Below, in pieces: positions 51,189-59,114 of a DNA stretch of 64,000 nucleotides. The notes below the pieces were generated by a model. It made no database searches. It saw nothing but the letters and a program-made list of their open reading frames with translations, and was not told the origin of the DNA. The DNA is from Paenibacillus rhizophilus (GTDB lineage Bacteria > Bacillota > Bacilli > Paenibacillales > Paenibacillaceae). Within the stretch, counting starts at the first letter, position 1. Every line of letters starts with the position of its first letter. Both the position numbers and the translations under genes were made by a program. The DNA is taken from the NCBI RefSeq assembly GCF_003854965.1, contig NZ_RQPI01000004.1:124001-188000 (forward strand), given 5' to 3'.

Positions 51189-53153
51189 ATGAAAATTACG
51201 GATCTGATGATTAAACAGACCATGATCATGGACCTGAAAGCTACAACCAAGGAAGCTGCGATCGATGAACTGATTGCCAGCCTTGCCGAAAGCGGCCGCA
51301 TTAACGATCAAGTGTTATTTAAGGAAATGATTTTGAAGCGCGAAGGAGAGTCCAGCACCGGTATCGGCGGCGGGATTGCCATGCCACACGCGAAGACCAA
51401 AGCGGTCAATGAACCGACTGTCGTATTTGCCAAAAGCGCCACAGGCGTGGACTACGATACTCTGGACGGAGAGCCTGCGTATCTGTTCTTTATGATCGCC
51501 GCTCCTGAAGGTGCGGGCAACACGCACCTGCGTACGCTTGCCGCTCTTTCCCGGCTGCTGATCGATGCCGAATTCATCGACGAGCTGAAGAATACCCGGA
51601 CGCCGGATGAAGTGACGGCGCTCTTCGACGCCAAACAGGCGCAGCAGGAAGCGGCCAAACAAGCGGAAGAGGCCAAAAAGGCGCAAGCCGAACAACCGTC
51701 GGCGGCCGGAATGATCGTAGGCAACCCGAACAACTTGGATGCGTTTGTAGTCGCAGTTACCGCGTGTCCTACAGGCATTGCCCATACGTTCATGGCCGAA
51801 GACGCTCTTAAGAAGAAGGCCAAAGAACTCGGAATCAATATCCGCGTGGAAACCAACGGTTCCGAGGGTGCCAAGAATGTGCTCACTCCCGACGAAATCC
51901 GGCGGGCAAGCGGCGTTATCGTAGCCGCCGACAAACAGGTGGAAATGGCCCGCTTTGACGGCAAGCCACTGCTGCAAAGACCGGTAAGCGACGGTATCCG
52001 CAAGCCGGAAGAGCTGATCCGCAAAGCGGCTGCGGGCGACGCCCCGATCTACCGCAACGAAGGCAAGGCCGCTTCGGATGCGCCATCCGCGGGCAAGACC
52101 AGCGTCGGCAGCAAGATTTATAAAGATTTGATGAACGGTATCTCCCACATGCTGCCGTTTGTCGTCGGCGGCGGTATTTTGCTCGCCATCTCCTTCTTGT
52201 TTGAGCAAGTTGCAAGCGTAGATAATCCGATTGTCAAGCTTCTGCAGACCATCGGTGGCGGTGACGGAGCGTTCCACTTCCTGATTCCGATCCTGGCCGG
52301 CTTCATCGCAATGAGCATCGGTGACCGCCCGGCGCTGATGCCAGGTATGGTCGGCGGCTTTATGGCCGCAAGTTCCAATGCCGGTTTCCTTGGTGGTCTT
52401 GCAGCCGGTTTCCTGGCCGGTTATATCGTTATCGGCCTGCGCAAAGTGTTCGCCGGCCTGCCTAAGACGCTCGACGGTCTCAAGCCGATTCTGCTGTACC
52501 CGGTATTCGGTCTTCTCGTTACCGGCGCCATTATGTTCTACCTGTTCGATCCGGTCTTTAGCTGGATCAATGAAGGTCTTATCAGCGGTCTGAACAACCT
52601 CGGAACCGGCAACGCCGTTCTGCTTGGGCTGATTCTCGGCGGAATGATGGCAATTGACATGGGCGGTCCCTTCAATAAAGCGGCTTACACGTTTGCCATT
52701 GGCGTCTTCACATCCAGCGGCAATACGAACGGTCTGATGATGGCGGCTGTTATGGCCGGCGGTATGGTTCCTCCGCTTGCGATCGCATTGGCAACCACGT
52801 TCTTCAAGAAGAAATTCACGGAAGATGAGCGCAAGTCCGGCTTGACGAACTATGTGCTCGGCCTGTCCTTCATTACCGAGGGCGCGATCCCGTTTGCGGC
52901 CGCCGACCCAATGCGCGTTCTGACTTCCTGTATCTTGGGATCGGCTATTGCCGGAGGATTGACTCAGTGGTGGCAAATTAATATCCCGGCTCCGCATGGC
53001 GGCATCTTCGTAGCCGCACTCGCGAACCACGCCCTGCTGTTCCTGCTGTCGGTAGCCATCGGTTCGGTTGTCTCCGCTCTGGTGTTCGGCTTGTGGAAGA
53101 AGCCGCTCGAAGCGAAGCAAGTCGAAGTAAGAGCTGAACGCTCTATCGTTTAA
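51189..53153 (+). CDS. fruA: PTS fructose transporter, fused IIABC
   Basis: A 654-residue fructose permease. The IIA domain (1-145) carries the phospho-His67 (GGGIAMPHAKT). A hydrophilic Ala/Gln/Glu linker (about 150-168) follows, then the IIB domain with Cys193 (TACPTGIAHTFMA), and the IIC membrane domain (about 320-645). Phosphate passes His67 to Cys193 to fructose, giving fructose-1-phosphate inside. The domain order A-B-C is usual in Firmicutes. A terminator follows. Confidence 0.95.
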   Translation: MKITDLMIKQTMIMDLKATTKEAAIDELIASLAESGRINDQVLFKEMILKREGESSTGIGGGIAMPHAKTKAVNEPTVVFAKSATGVDYDTLDGEPAYLFFMIAAPEGAGNTHLRTLAALSRLLIDAEFIDELKNTRTPDEVTALFDAKQAQQEAAKQAEEAKKAQAEQPSAAGMIVGNPNNLDAFVVAVTACPTGIAHTFMAEDALKKKAKELGINIRVETNGSEGAKNVLTPDEIRRASGVIVAADKQVEMARFDGKPLLQRPVSDGIRKPEELIRKAAAGDAPIYRNEGKAASDAPSAGKTSVGSKIYKDLMNGISHMLPFVVGGGILLAISFLFEQVASVDNPIVKLLQTIGGGDGAFHFLIPILAGFIAMSIGDRPALMPGMVGGFMAASSNAGFLGGLAAGFLAGYIVIGLRKVFAGLPKTLDGLKPILLYPVFGLLVTGAIMFYLFDPVFSWINEGLISGLNNLGTGNAVLLGLILGGMMAIDMGGPFNKAAYTFAIGVFTSSGNTNGLMMAAVMAGGMVPPLAIALATTFFKKKFTEDERKSGLTNYVLGLSFITEGAIPFAAADPMRVLTSCILGSAIAGGLTQWWQINIPAPHGGIFVAALANHALLFLLSVAIGSVVSALVFGLWKKPLEAKQVEVRAERSIV

Positions 53154-53193
53154 ATAGAATCAGAATGAGGGAAATGGCTCTATAAAAAATAAC

Positions 53194-53222
53194 AACGGCC
53201 TGGAGATCCAGGCCGTTTTTTT
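53194..53222 (+). terminator. Terminator of the fru operon
   Basis: AACGGCCTGGA (53194-53204) pairs with TCCAGGCCGTT (53207-53217), followed by T residues. Confidence 0.9.
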
Positions 53223-53242
53223 GCGGGCTGTATAAATTGACG

Positions 53243-53381
53243 GTTCCGTTAGATGGATTCGCCATGTTTTTGAATAGATTTAGTGAGCCTTCAATCATGA
53301 AGCTCGCAAGCGTGTGCAACCCTGTATCGATGCCAACAGAGGCCCCCACTTCATGCGTAAGCTAAGTGGGGGAGAGTTCAC
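53243..53381 (+). mobile_element. Right-end remnant of an IS200/IS605-type element
   Basis: A hairpin CCCCCACTT (53343-53351) with AAGTGGGGG (53364-53372), followed by GAGAGTTCAC, resembles the right ends of IS605/IS1341-type elements that encode TnpB. Upstream, an open plus-strand frame ends ASVCNPVSMPTEAPTSCVS at 53363-53365, which looks like the usual tail of a TnpB gene. Only about 140 bases remain, with no left end and no intact TnpB or TnpA. Confidence 0.45.
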
Positions 53382-53392
53382 TAGGCCTTTTC

Positions 53393-53815
53393 TTACTGCT
53401 CCGCTTTCTTCCGGGCCCTGAACCTTCGAACCTTCATCAGGTTGCCGCAGGCTTTATCGTCGCAGTAGCGCTTGGAACGGTTGCGTGTATCATCATAGTA
53501 GACCCAAAGACAGTCGGGATTGTCGCAAATGCGAAATCTCGACTCTTCTTTTTCCGCCAAGGCAGAGGCAAAAGAGGCGGCGATTTCCGCCATCACCTGT
53601 TCCCAATCGGCCCGCAGCGGCAGCAGCACCACTTTAATCCTTCCATCTTCGTCCTTTGCCGCCTGCCGCACCACAGGTCCAGCAGCCATGTAGGGGTTCA
53701 AGCGCTCCGGCAGCAGAGCAGGCTCTTTCCCATCCACAATTTCCCGGACCGCATCAAAAAGACAACTGCGCAGCTTCTTGAGCTCATGCAATTGTGCGCT
53801 TTGCATGCAAAACAA
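53393..53815 (-). pseudogene. CGNR zinc-finger protein, 5'-truncated
   Basis: The 140 codons cover the C-terminal part of a CGNR protein: RICDNPDCLWVYYDDTRNRS, KRYCDDKACGN with the four zinc-binding Cys, and a basic end. The N-terminal ABATE domain of about 50 residues is missing. The open frame begins inside the start of the DinB pseudogene on the other strand (53805), so the true 5' end was lost at that junction. No ribosome site is seen. Such proteins are thought to be stress-related regulators. Confidence 0.65.
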
Positions 53816-54299
53816 AATTAGCGAGGTTCTGCTCCAAAACTGGGATTATGCGATGGATCAGGAGGACTGGGCCCCGCCGCTGAAGGATGCGCTGGATGGC
53901 GTTGACAGCGAGTAGGCGCTATGGAAGCCGCAGGGAGAAGCCGCCAACTCGATTTGGGAGACGGTCAATCATCTCACTTATTATAAGGACCGGCTGCTGC
54001 GGAAGCTGAAGGGTCTGCCCAAGCTGCCGAATTTGGAGAGCAACGACGCTACGTTTACGGTGTCGGAAAGCGGTGAAGATGCTTGGGGGCTGGCGGTTTC
54101 CCGCCTCAAAAAAACCCATGCCGATCTGCGTGAAATTATCGAGGCGCTTGGGGAAGGCGCGTACGATTGGGGAGGCTCGGGGCATGCTCCCGGAGAAGAA
54201 GTCATGAGCCTCATCCTGCATGATGCCTATCATACGGGACAAATTGTGCTGGTCCGCAAGCTGCAGGGCTCCTGGCCGTCCAAACGAAGCTTCGGATAG
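53805..54299 (+). pseudogene. DinB-family gene with a nonsense codon
   Basis: The reading frame is intact over 164 codons except for one in-frame TAG at 53913-53915. It lies where the family has Gln (ALWKPQGE follows), so a C-to-T change (CAG to TAG) is the likely cause. The DinB histidines are still visible (VNHLTYYK, HDAYHTGQIV). The front overlaps the truncated CGNR gene on the other strand. A restart at 54033 would lack one His, so function is unlikely. Confidence 0.75.
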
Positions 54300-54526
54300 A
54301 CAACCGCCCGAACAGATGCTTTTTCTAACCTGCCGCACTTTCACCTTCCGGGTTTAATCGCGAAGGGCAGGGTAGCGGCTGTTTGTTTCAAATTTGAATT
54401 GGTCCGGGTAATGAAGCCTAAGCGGGCCCGGGCAGGAAATCCTGTTTATAAGCCCCGCCGTTGGAGAGCCGTTAATCTTGGGCAGATGGTGCATTTTCAA
54501 AAAATTCAGGTAAGGAGTGATCGATC

Positions 54527-54694
54527 ATGGACACGCGTTACAAAGACAGCAATGTGGAAGTGGAGCATCGAGAGGTGCAAAAGAAAACGGATTCCAGTCT
54601 TGTCGCCTCCACCTTTATCAAGTACGCCGCCTATATTATTATTTTCTTCGGATTTCTGTATTTCCTGGTCCGATATGTATTCCCGAAATTCTGA
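54527..54694 (+). CDS. Small one-span membrane protein
   Basis: A 55-residue protein: charged N-terminal half (DTRYKDSNVEVEHREVQKKT), then one hydrophobic helix (about 32-50, YAAYIIIFFGFLYFLVRYV). AAGGAGTGATCGATC precedes the ATG, a good ribosome site. It is too short for ordinary gene finding. No family is recognised. It would sit in the membrane with the N-terminus inside. Confidence 0.65.
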   Translation: MDTRYKDSNVEVEHREVQKKTDSSLVASTFIKYAAYIIIFFGFLYFLVRYVFPKF

Positions 54695-54836
54695 TTGCTT
54701 CCTTAAGCTGGACAAAACAAAATCCATCCCTTTAGAGAAGAGATGGATCTGTATTTAGGGCATTCATAAGGCTTGCCGGCACGGCAAACCGGTAACGGCT
54801 CTTGGACAGCGCGGCGCCAAACCGGACGGACTGAGC

Positions 54837-54953
54837 TTAACGCTTGACTGCGGAATCCCGGTAGAAGAACCAGCATTCGTTCAGCAGCTTGATTTGTCGC
54901 CGGTCTTTTTTGTAATAAGCTTTCATCAGCTGATGGCTGAGCCACTGCGGCAA
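54837..54953 (-). CDS. cmpA: Cortex morphogenetic protein CmpA
   Basis: A 38-residue protein on the minus strand, TTG start at 54953 with GAGGAGGGG six bases upstream. The sequence (MPQWLSHQLMKAYYKKDRRQ, IKLLNECWFFYRDSAVKR) corresponds in length and pattern to CmpA of B. subtilis (helical, with IKLLNxCWxFY). CmpA takes part in the quality control of spore-envelope assembly with ClpXP and SpoIVA. It lies near tex and SprT-like genes as in Bacillus. A longer frame on the same strand is not the gene. Confidence 0.8.
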   Translation of the reverse strand: MPQWLSHQLMKAYYKKDRRQIKLLNECWFFYRDSAVKR

Positions 54954-55066
54954 GGGAACCCCTCCTCTGTGTGCTTAGGTATGTTAACATATGTGAGGAG
55001 TTGGGCAATGGTGCGCCTCAAGCCGAAGATGAATGCTGCCGCGTTCCGGCTGCCGGGAAGCCTTTT

Positions 55067-55423
55067 TCACAATAAAAGATTTTCTTCTTCATACCACTGC
55101 TCAAGCTGCGCCTGCAGCGCCCGGATTTCCGTCAGCAGGGATATGAGCGGATAGTTCTGCTCCTGAATGGAGGCGAAAGCCCGCTCCAGCCGGTTGATAT
55201 AATCGAGTCCGGATTCCAGCGAATACTGCTCGCGAAGCAGCTCCAGGGAATCGCATTCAGCCACCGCAAGCGGCAGATCGGGCACATTCTCGGCCGTCAG
55301 CTTGTCGAGCTCCTTATTCAGTCTAAGATTGAGCGCACTGAGCTGATACGCGTAATCCTCAGGCATTTCCACGAATTGAAGCTCCTGATTTTGCTGCAAA
55401 ATTACATACCGCATTTTCGGCAT
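55067..55423 (-). CDS. Conserved helical protein of unknown function
   Basis: A 118-residue, acidic and largely helical protein (MPKMRYVILQQNQELQFVE, then EDYAYQLSALNLRLNKELDK, YEEENLLL at the end), without membrane segments, likely coiled coil in its last third. ATG at 55423 is taken as start because GGAGG lies about 10 bases upstream; ATG at 55429 is closer to it. I do not recognise a function. Confidence 0.65.
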   Translation of the reverse strand: MPKMRYVILQQNQELQFVEMPEDYAYQLSALNLRLNKELDKLTAENVPDLPLAVAECDSLELLREQYSLESGLDYINRLERAFASIQEQNYPLISLLTEIRALQAQLEQWYEEENLLL

Positions 55424-55541
55424 AGTCATTCTCCCTCCGTCCTTGTCTTCCTTCTTGAAGTGTAGCGTATGCGCAAGTTACAATTCAAGTACAGATTGCA
55501 GCAAGCGCCGAGCGCGTTAAAGAAACGGAGCCGCCAAAATC

Positions 55542-56027
55542 ATGAGCATGACCAACGAAGAACTGCAGCGCTGGATTGAGCGGGTGTCGCGGGAAAGCTT
55601 CGGATTGCCTTTTCGCCATAAAGCGTCGTTTAACGGCAGGCTGTCCTCCACGGGAGGACGCTATTTTATGAAGAGCCATAACATAGAGATCAATCCCCAC
55701 CAGCTTTCGGCGTACGGACCTGAAGAAACGGAGAAGATCATCAAGCATGAACTCTGTCACTACCATCTCCATCTGGCAAAAAGAGGGTACAGGCACCGCG
55801 ACGCCGACTTCAAGGCGCTGCTCGCCCGTGTGGGAGGAAGCCGGTACTGTCAGAACCTTCCCGGAGCGAAGGCGAGAAAGCCGCTGCCTTACCGCTACAA
55901 GCTCATTTGCAAGCAGTGCGCTACGGAGTATCTCCGCAAGCGCAAGGTGAATCCGCAGCGCTACCGCTGCGGGAATTGCGCAGGACCGCTACAGCTTGCG
56001 GTTATTCAAGGCGCCGAGTCTAATTAG
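55542..56027 (+). CDS. SprT-like metalloprotease-fold protein
   Basis: A 161-residue SprT family protein. The zinc motif is HELCH (His69, Glu70, His73), followed by His75/His77, with a C-terminal zinc ribbon (LICKQCATEY and YRCGNCAG). B. subtilis YdcK has this form and lies near ydcI (tex) and cmpA. The family includes proteases for DNA-protein crosslinks in eukaryotes; the bacterial target is unknown. Confidence 0.87.
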   Translation: MSMTNEELQRWIERVSRESFGLPFRHKASFNGRLSSTGGRYFMKSHNIEINPHQLSAYGPEETEKIIKHELCHYHLHLAKRGYRHRDADFKALLARVGGSRYCQNLPGAKARKPLPYRYKLICKQCATEYLRKRKVNPQRYRCGNCAGPLQLAVIQGAESN

Positions 56028-56080
56028 GAAACAATAAGGAGAGCGGGAACGGTCGGTCGACAGGCAAATAACTCAGCAGC

Positions 56081-56512
56081 CTACTTGATCCGGCTGATGG
56101 CGAGGCTTACCTTATAGTTGCCATACTTAAGCAGCCGGTCGAGCAGAGCGTTAAGCCGTTCCGGACTTTGCGTGAGCGCCCTCATCCAATAACAGCCCTC
56201 GCCGCTGACGCGGTGAGCCTCTTCAATTTCTTCCTCGGCTTCAACGAACTGCAGGAACATCCGGTGGGCGCCGCCTGAATTTAAGAATACGGTTATCAAG
56301 GCGTGTACGTGAAGTCCCAGCTTTTCCGGATTCCAGCCTACCGAATATCCCGTAATGACGCCCAGTTCCCGCAGCCTGCGAATACGCGCCCCCACAGCCT
56401 GCCCCGTCATATGAACCGTCATGCCGATCTCCTTATGGCTAAGTGTGGAGTCGTGTATCAGCTGCCGCAGAATGAGCAGATCGGTCTCGTCTATAAGCGC
56501 TTGGCCCATCAT
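56081..56512 (-). CDS. Lrp/AsnC-family regulator
   Basis: A 143-residue regulator: N-terminal helix-turn-helix (about 8-55; LILRQLIHDSTLSHKEIGMT, TGQAVGARIRRLRELGVI) and RAM domain (about 65-140). The ATG at 56512 is chosen because AAAGGA lies 9 bases upstream; a frame to 56560 is not supported. Divergent to an MBL-fold hydrolase, which it may control. Confidence 0.83.
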   Translation of the reverse strand: MMGQALIDETDLLILRQLIHDSTLSHKEIGMTVHMTGQAVGARIRRLRELGVITGYSVGWNPEKLGLHVHALITVFLNSGGAHRMFLQFVEAEEEIEEAHRVSGEGCYWMRALTQSPERLNALLDRLLKYGNYKVSLAISRIK

Positions 56513-56638
56513 CAATGAATTCCTTTCTGTATGAAAATAAATCCGGATTAATCCTTTCACCGGATGATGTACTCCAAACCATGAGGAAAATTATACTTAA
56601 TTGTAGCAGAACTCATGAAAAAGAAGGAGTACATCCCT

Positions 56639-57391
56639 ATGAAGCTTCAATTGATAAGAAATGCGTCGCTTTGGCTGGAATACGGGGGATCGACCTTTCT
56701 GATCGATCCGATGCTCGGTGAACAAGGCGCGTATCCGCCGATCATGAACAGTAGCAATAACCGGAGAAACCCGCTCGTCGATCTTCCCGGCCCGGTGGGA
56801 GGGTGGCTAAAACCGGATGCCGTAATCGTGACCCATCTTCACAATGACCACTGGGACCCCGCAGCGGCGTCTCTGCTTCCCAAAGACGTCCCGCTGTTCT
56901 GCCAGCACGAGGAAGGGGAAGCGGTCGCCTCTCAAGGCTTTACCGCAGCAGTTCCTATTGAGCAGGAGGCGGAATTCCGGGGTGTGCGGCTGACTCGGAC
57001 CGGGGGAAGACATGGCACCGGAATCATCGGACGGCAGATGGGCCCGGTATCCGGCTTTGTATTCCGTGCGCCTGATGAGCCTGTGCTCTATGTCGCCGGA
57101 GATACGATCTGGTGCGAAGAGGTGCGGGAGGCGCTTGACTCGCATCGGCCGGAAGTTGCTGTTCTAAATGCGGGCGAAGCAAGGTTTGCCGCTGGGTGTC
57201 CCATTACCATGAGCGAACAAGATATCGCGCATTTATGCGGCCATGCTCCCGGAACGAAAGTGGTGGCCGTCCACATGGATGCGATTAACCACTGCCTGCT
57301 AACCAGGGATAAACTTCGGGAAAGGCTCGAACAGAAAGGGTTGCTCGGCGGCGTGCTCATTCCATCGGACGGAGAGCAGCTTCATTTTTAA
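56639..57391 (+). CDS. Metallo-beta-lactamase-fold hydrolase
   Basis: A 250-residue MBL-fold enzyme. HLHNDHWD (His66, His68, Asp70, His71) is the zinc-binding motif; further ligands are Asp near 160 (YVAGDTIW) and His near 220 (VHMDAINHCL). It resembles the UlaG/YtkL-like beta-lactamase-fold hydrolases; the substrate is unknown. The ATG at 56639 has AAGGAG nine bases upstream. Confidence 0.87.
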   Translation: MKLQLIRNASLWLEYGGSTFLIDPMLGEQGAYPPIMNSSNNRRNPLVDLPGPVGGWLKPDAVIVTHLHNDHWDPAAASLLPKDVPLFCQHEEGEAVASQGFTAAVPIEQEAEFRGVRLTRTGGRHGTGIIGRQMGPVSGFVFRAPDEPVLYVAGDTIWCEEVREALDSHRPEVAVLNAGEARFAAGCPITMSEQDIAHLCGHAPGTKVVAVHMDAINHCLLTRDKLRERLEQKGLLGGVLIPSDGEQLHF

Positions 57392-57430
57392 GCAGCCTTC
57401 GTAAGCGATTTCCCAGGTTTCCCCCCGCTC

Positions 57431-57459
57431 TTGACTGTAGTGTGAAATCGTGATAAATT
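57431..57459 (+). promoter_or_regulatory. Promoter of the tRNA pair
   Basis: TTGACT (57431-57436), 17 bases, then TAAATT (57454-57459), 24 bases before the tRNA-Asn start. Confidence 0.65.
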
Positions 57460-57482
57460 ATGTTTTGTTCACATTAAAATGT

Positions 57483-57558
57483 TCCCTGATAGCTCAGTTG
57501 GTAGAGCACTCGACTGTTAATCGAGTTGTCACAGGTTCGAGTCCTGTTCGGGGAGCCA
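57483..57558 (+). tRNA. tRNA-Asn (anticodon GTT)
   Basis: Acceptor stem TCCCTGA/TCGGGGA, D-arm AGCTCAGTTGGTAGAGC, anticodon loop CTGTTAA with GTT, T-arm with GGTTCGAGTCC, and encoded CCA at the 3' end. Cotranscribed with the next tRNA, seven bases away. Confidence 0.95.
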
Positions 57559-57565
57559 TTTTCTT

Positions 57566-57657
57566 GGAGAGATACCCAAGTGGCTATAAGGGGACCCTCT
57601 GCTAAGGGGTTAGACTGCGTAAGCGGTGCGAGGGTTCGAATCCCTCTCTCTCCGCCA
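57566..57657 (+). tRNA. tRNA-Ser (anticodon GCT)
   Basis: Acceptor stem GGAGAGA/TCTCTCC, long variable arm (TGCGTAAGCGGTGC), anticodon GCT, T-arm GAGGGTTCGAATCCCTC and encoded CCA; 92 nucleotides. Class II shape is as expected for tRNA-Ser. Confidence 0.95.
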
Positions 57658-57731
57658 TATTTCATCTGAAATGTGCGGCTGTTTTAAACTTGACAGGTTT
57701 GATGAACACGATACATATATATAGAAGAAAG

Positions 57732-57757
57732 AGTTCCCGAGAGGGGGCTTTTTTTGT
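57732..57757 (+). terminator. Terminator after the tRNA pair
   Basis: AGTTCCC (57732-57738) pairs with GGGGGCT (57743-57749, with G-T pairs) and seven T residues follow. From 57757 to about 58000 the sequence is AT-rich with no supported gene; a 64-codon frame there lacks a ribosome site. Confidence 0.75.
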
Positions 57758-58004
57758 TTCAAGCTGCTTTCAAGCATAACGAGAGAAGAACAAAGCATAT
57801 TTCTCCATTTTTAAAGGAAGGATCATCGAGAAATGTGATGAATTAACTCTTTAATAATTTGAAGGAATAGTGCTTTAAAGAGAGAAATGTTATATTAAAT
57901 GCTACAAAATAAAGCTTTATATTCGTTTAGGGAAAAAATTCCACGTTTGGCCCACATTGATTTATCTCTGTTTTTCTCCATAATGCTCTGCTTTTCTAAT
58001 AAAT

Positions 58005-58129
58005 TGTTACACTATATAACATGTAGATTACATTTCAAGTTGCTAAACATCACATTGAATTTCGAAATTTCTTGGAATGCACTAAAATCTTAGTGACGAA
58101 AAAAAGGACATATGTTAATATAGGTAACA
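58005..58129 (+). promoter_or_regulatory. Two GlnR/TnrA-type boxes and promoter of the liv operon
   Basis: TGTTA-N7-TAACA occurs twice: 58005-58021 and 58113-58129. Both match the GlnR/TnrA consensus TGTNA-N7-TNACA perfectly. The second overlaps the -10 of a candidate promoter (GTGACG 58093-58098, 17-base spacer, TAATAT 58116-58121), a repressing position. The first lies about 115 bases upstream of the predicted start. Confidence 0.75.
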
Positions 58130-58195
58130 TCATTAAAAAGAAAGAATGAAAGAGAGAAGAGGGAAAGACAATGAAAATGGGAAAAGGGGATGGCG

Positions 58196-59101
58196 ATGGA
58201 GTACTTTATTCAGCAATTAATTAACGGAATTTCCGTAGGCAGCATTTATGCGCTGATCGCCTTGGGCTATACCATGGTTTACGGAATTATCAAGCTGATC
58301 AACTTTGCACATGGGGATGTGTTTATGGTCGGCTCGTTTATCGGATTGTTCAGCGCCAGATATCTGGCTTCGGCGGGTCTTCCTCCGGTTTTGGTCCTGA
58401 TTATATCTCTGATTTTCTCCATGACGGTCAGTGCGCTGCTCGGTATCACCATTGAGCGTCTGGCATATAAGCCGATACGCAAATCTACACGAATCGCGGC
58501 GCTCATTACGGCAATCGGCGTATCCTTTTTGCTGGAATATACCGGTGTGCTCGTGCTTGGACCACAGGCGCAAGGTTTCCCGGACATTATGGTGAAGAAA
58601 CAGTACCAATTGTTCGGCACTTCCATCCAGGTGGATTCGAATCAGGTCATGATTCTGATTACAACAATTATTCTAATGATTATTTTGCAATATATCGTAC
58701 GTTATACCAAGACCGGTAAAGCGATGCGGGCGGTATCGTTCGATATGGAAGCGGCGCGTCTGATGGGGATCAACGTGGACCGCACCATTTCTGCGACCTT
58801 TGCCATCGGTTCGGCGCTTGCGGCTGCGGCCGGTGTTATTTTCGGCATGACTTACAACTCCGTAGACCCGCTTATGGGCGTTATGCCGGGACTAAAAGCT
58901 TTCGTCGCCGCGGTGCTTGGAGGCATCGGAAGCATTCCGGGCGCACTTGTTGGCGGCCTGCTGCTGGGTACGGTAGAGACGGAAATCTCTTCGATGGGAT
59001 ATTCCTCCTGGCGTGATGGCGTAGCTTTTGCTGTGTTGATCCTGATCCTTATCTTTAAACCATCCGGGCTGTTCGGCAAGAATGTCCGGGAGAAAGTGTA
59101 G
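58196..59101 (+). CDS. livH: Branched-chain amino-acid ABC permease LivH
   Basis: A 301-residue inner-membrane permease of the LivH/UrtB type with about eight helices. Conserved parts are NGISVGSIYALIALGYTMVYG and GVIFGMTYNSVDPLMG. It pairs with LivM. The start ATG 58196 is preferred; the one at 58190 is too close to the AAAAGGGG site. It is the first gene after the GlnR-type boxes, in the order livH-livM-livG-livF-livJ. Confidence 0.92.
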   Translation: MEYFIQQLINGISVGSIYALIALGYTMVYGIIKLINFAHGDVFMVGSFIGLFSARYLASAGLPPVLVLIISLIFSMTVSALLGITIERLAYKPIRKSTRIAALITAIGVSFLLEYTGVLVLGPQAQGFPDIMVKKQYQLFGTSIQVDSNQVMILITTIILMIILQYIVRYTKTGKAMRAVSFDMEAARLMGINVDRTISATFAIGSALAAAAGVIFGMTYNSVDPLMGVMPGLKAFVAAVLGGIGSIPGALVGGLLLGTVETEISSMGYSSWRDGVAFAVLILILIFKPSGLFGKNVREKV

Positions 59102-59114
59102 GAGGGGAAACGGT

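Noticed and set aside
54399..54758. 119-codon plus frame over the small membrane protein
   Set aside because: The frame with the good ribosome site and the membrane helix is the one at 54527-54694.
54703..55008. 101-codon minus frame over cmpA
   Set aside because: The CmpA-like protein in another frame has a ribosome site and a family match; this one has neither.
57474..57798. Minus-strand frames over the tRNA genes
   Set aside because: They are reverse readings of tRNA sequence, a known source of false proteins.
57899..58093. 64-codon plus frame before livH
   Set aside because: AT-rich, no ribosome site, and it overlaps the first GlnR-type box.
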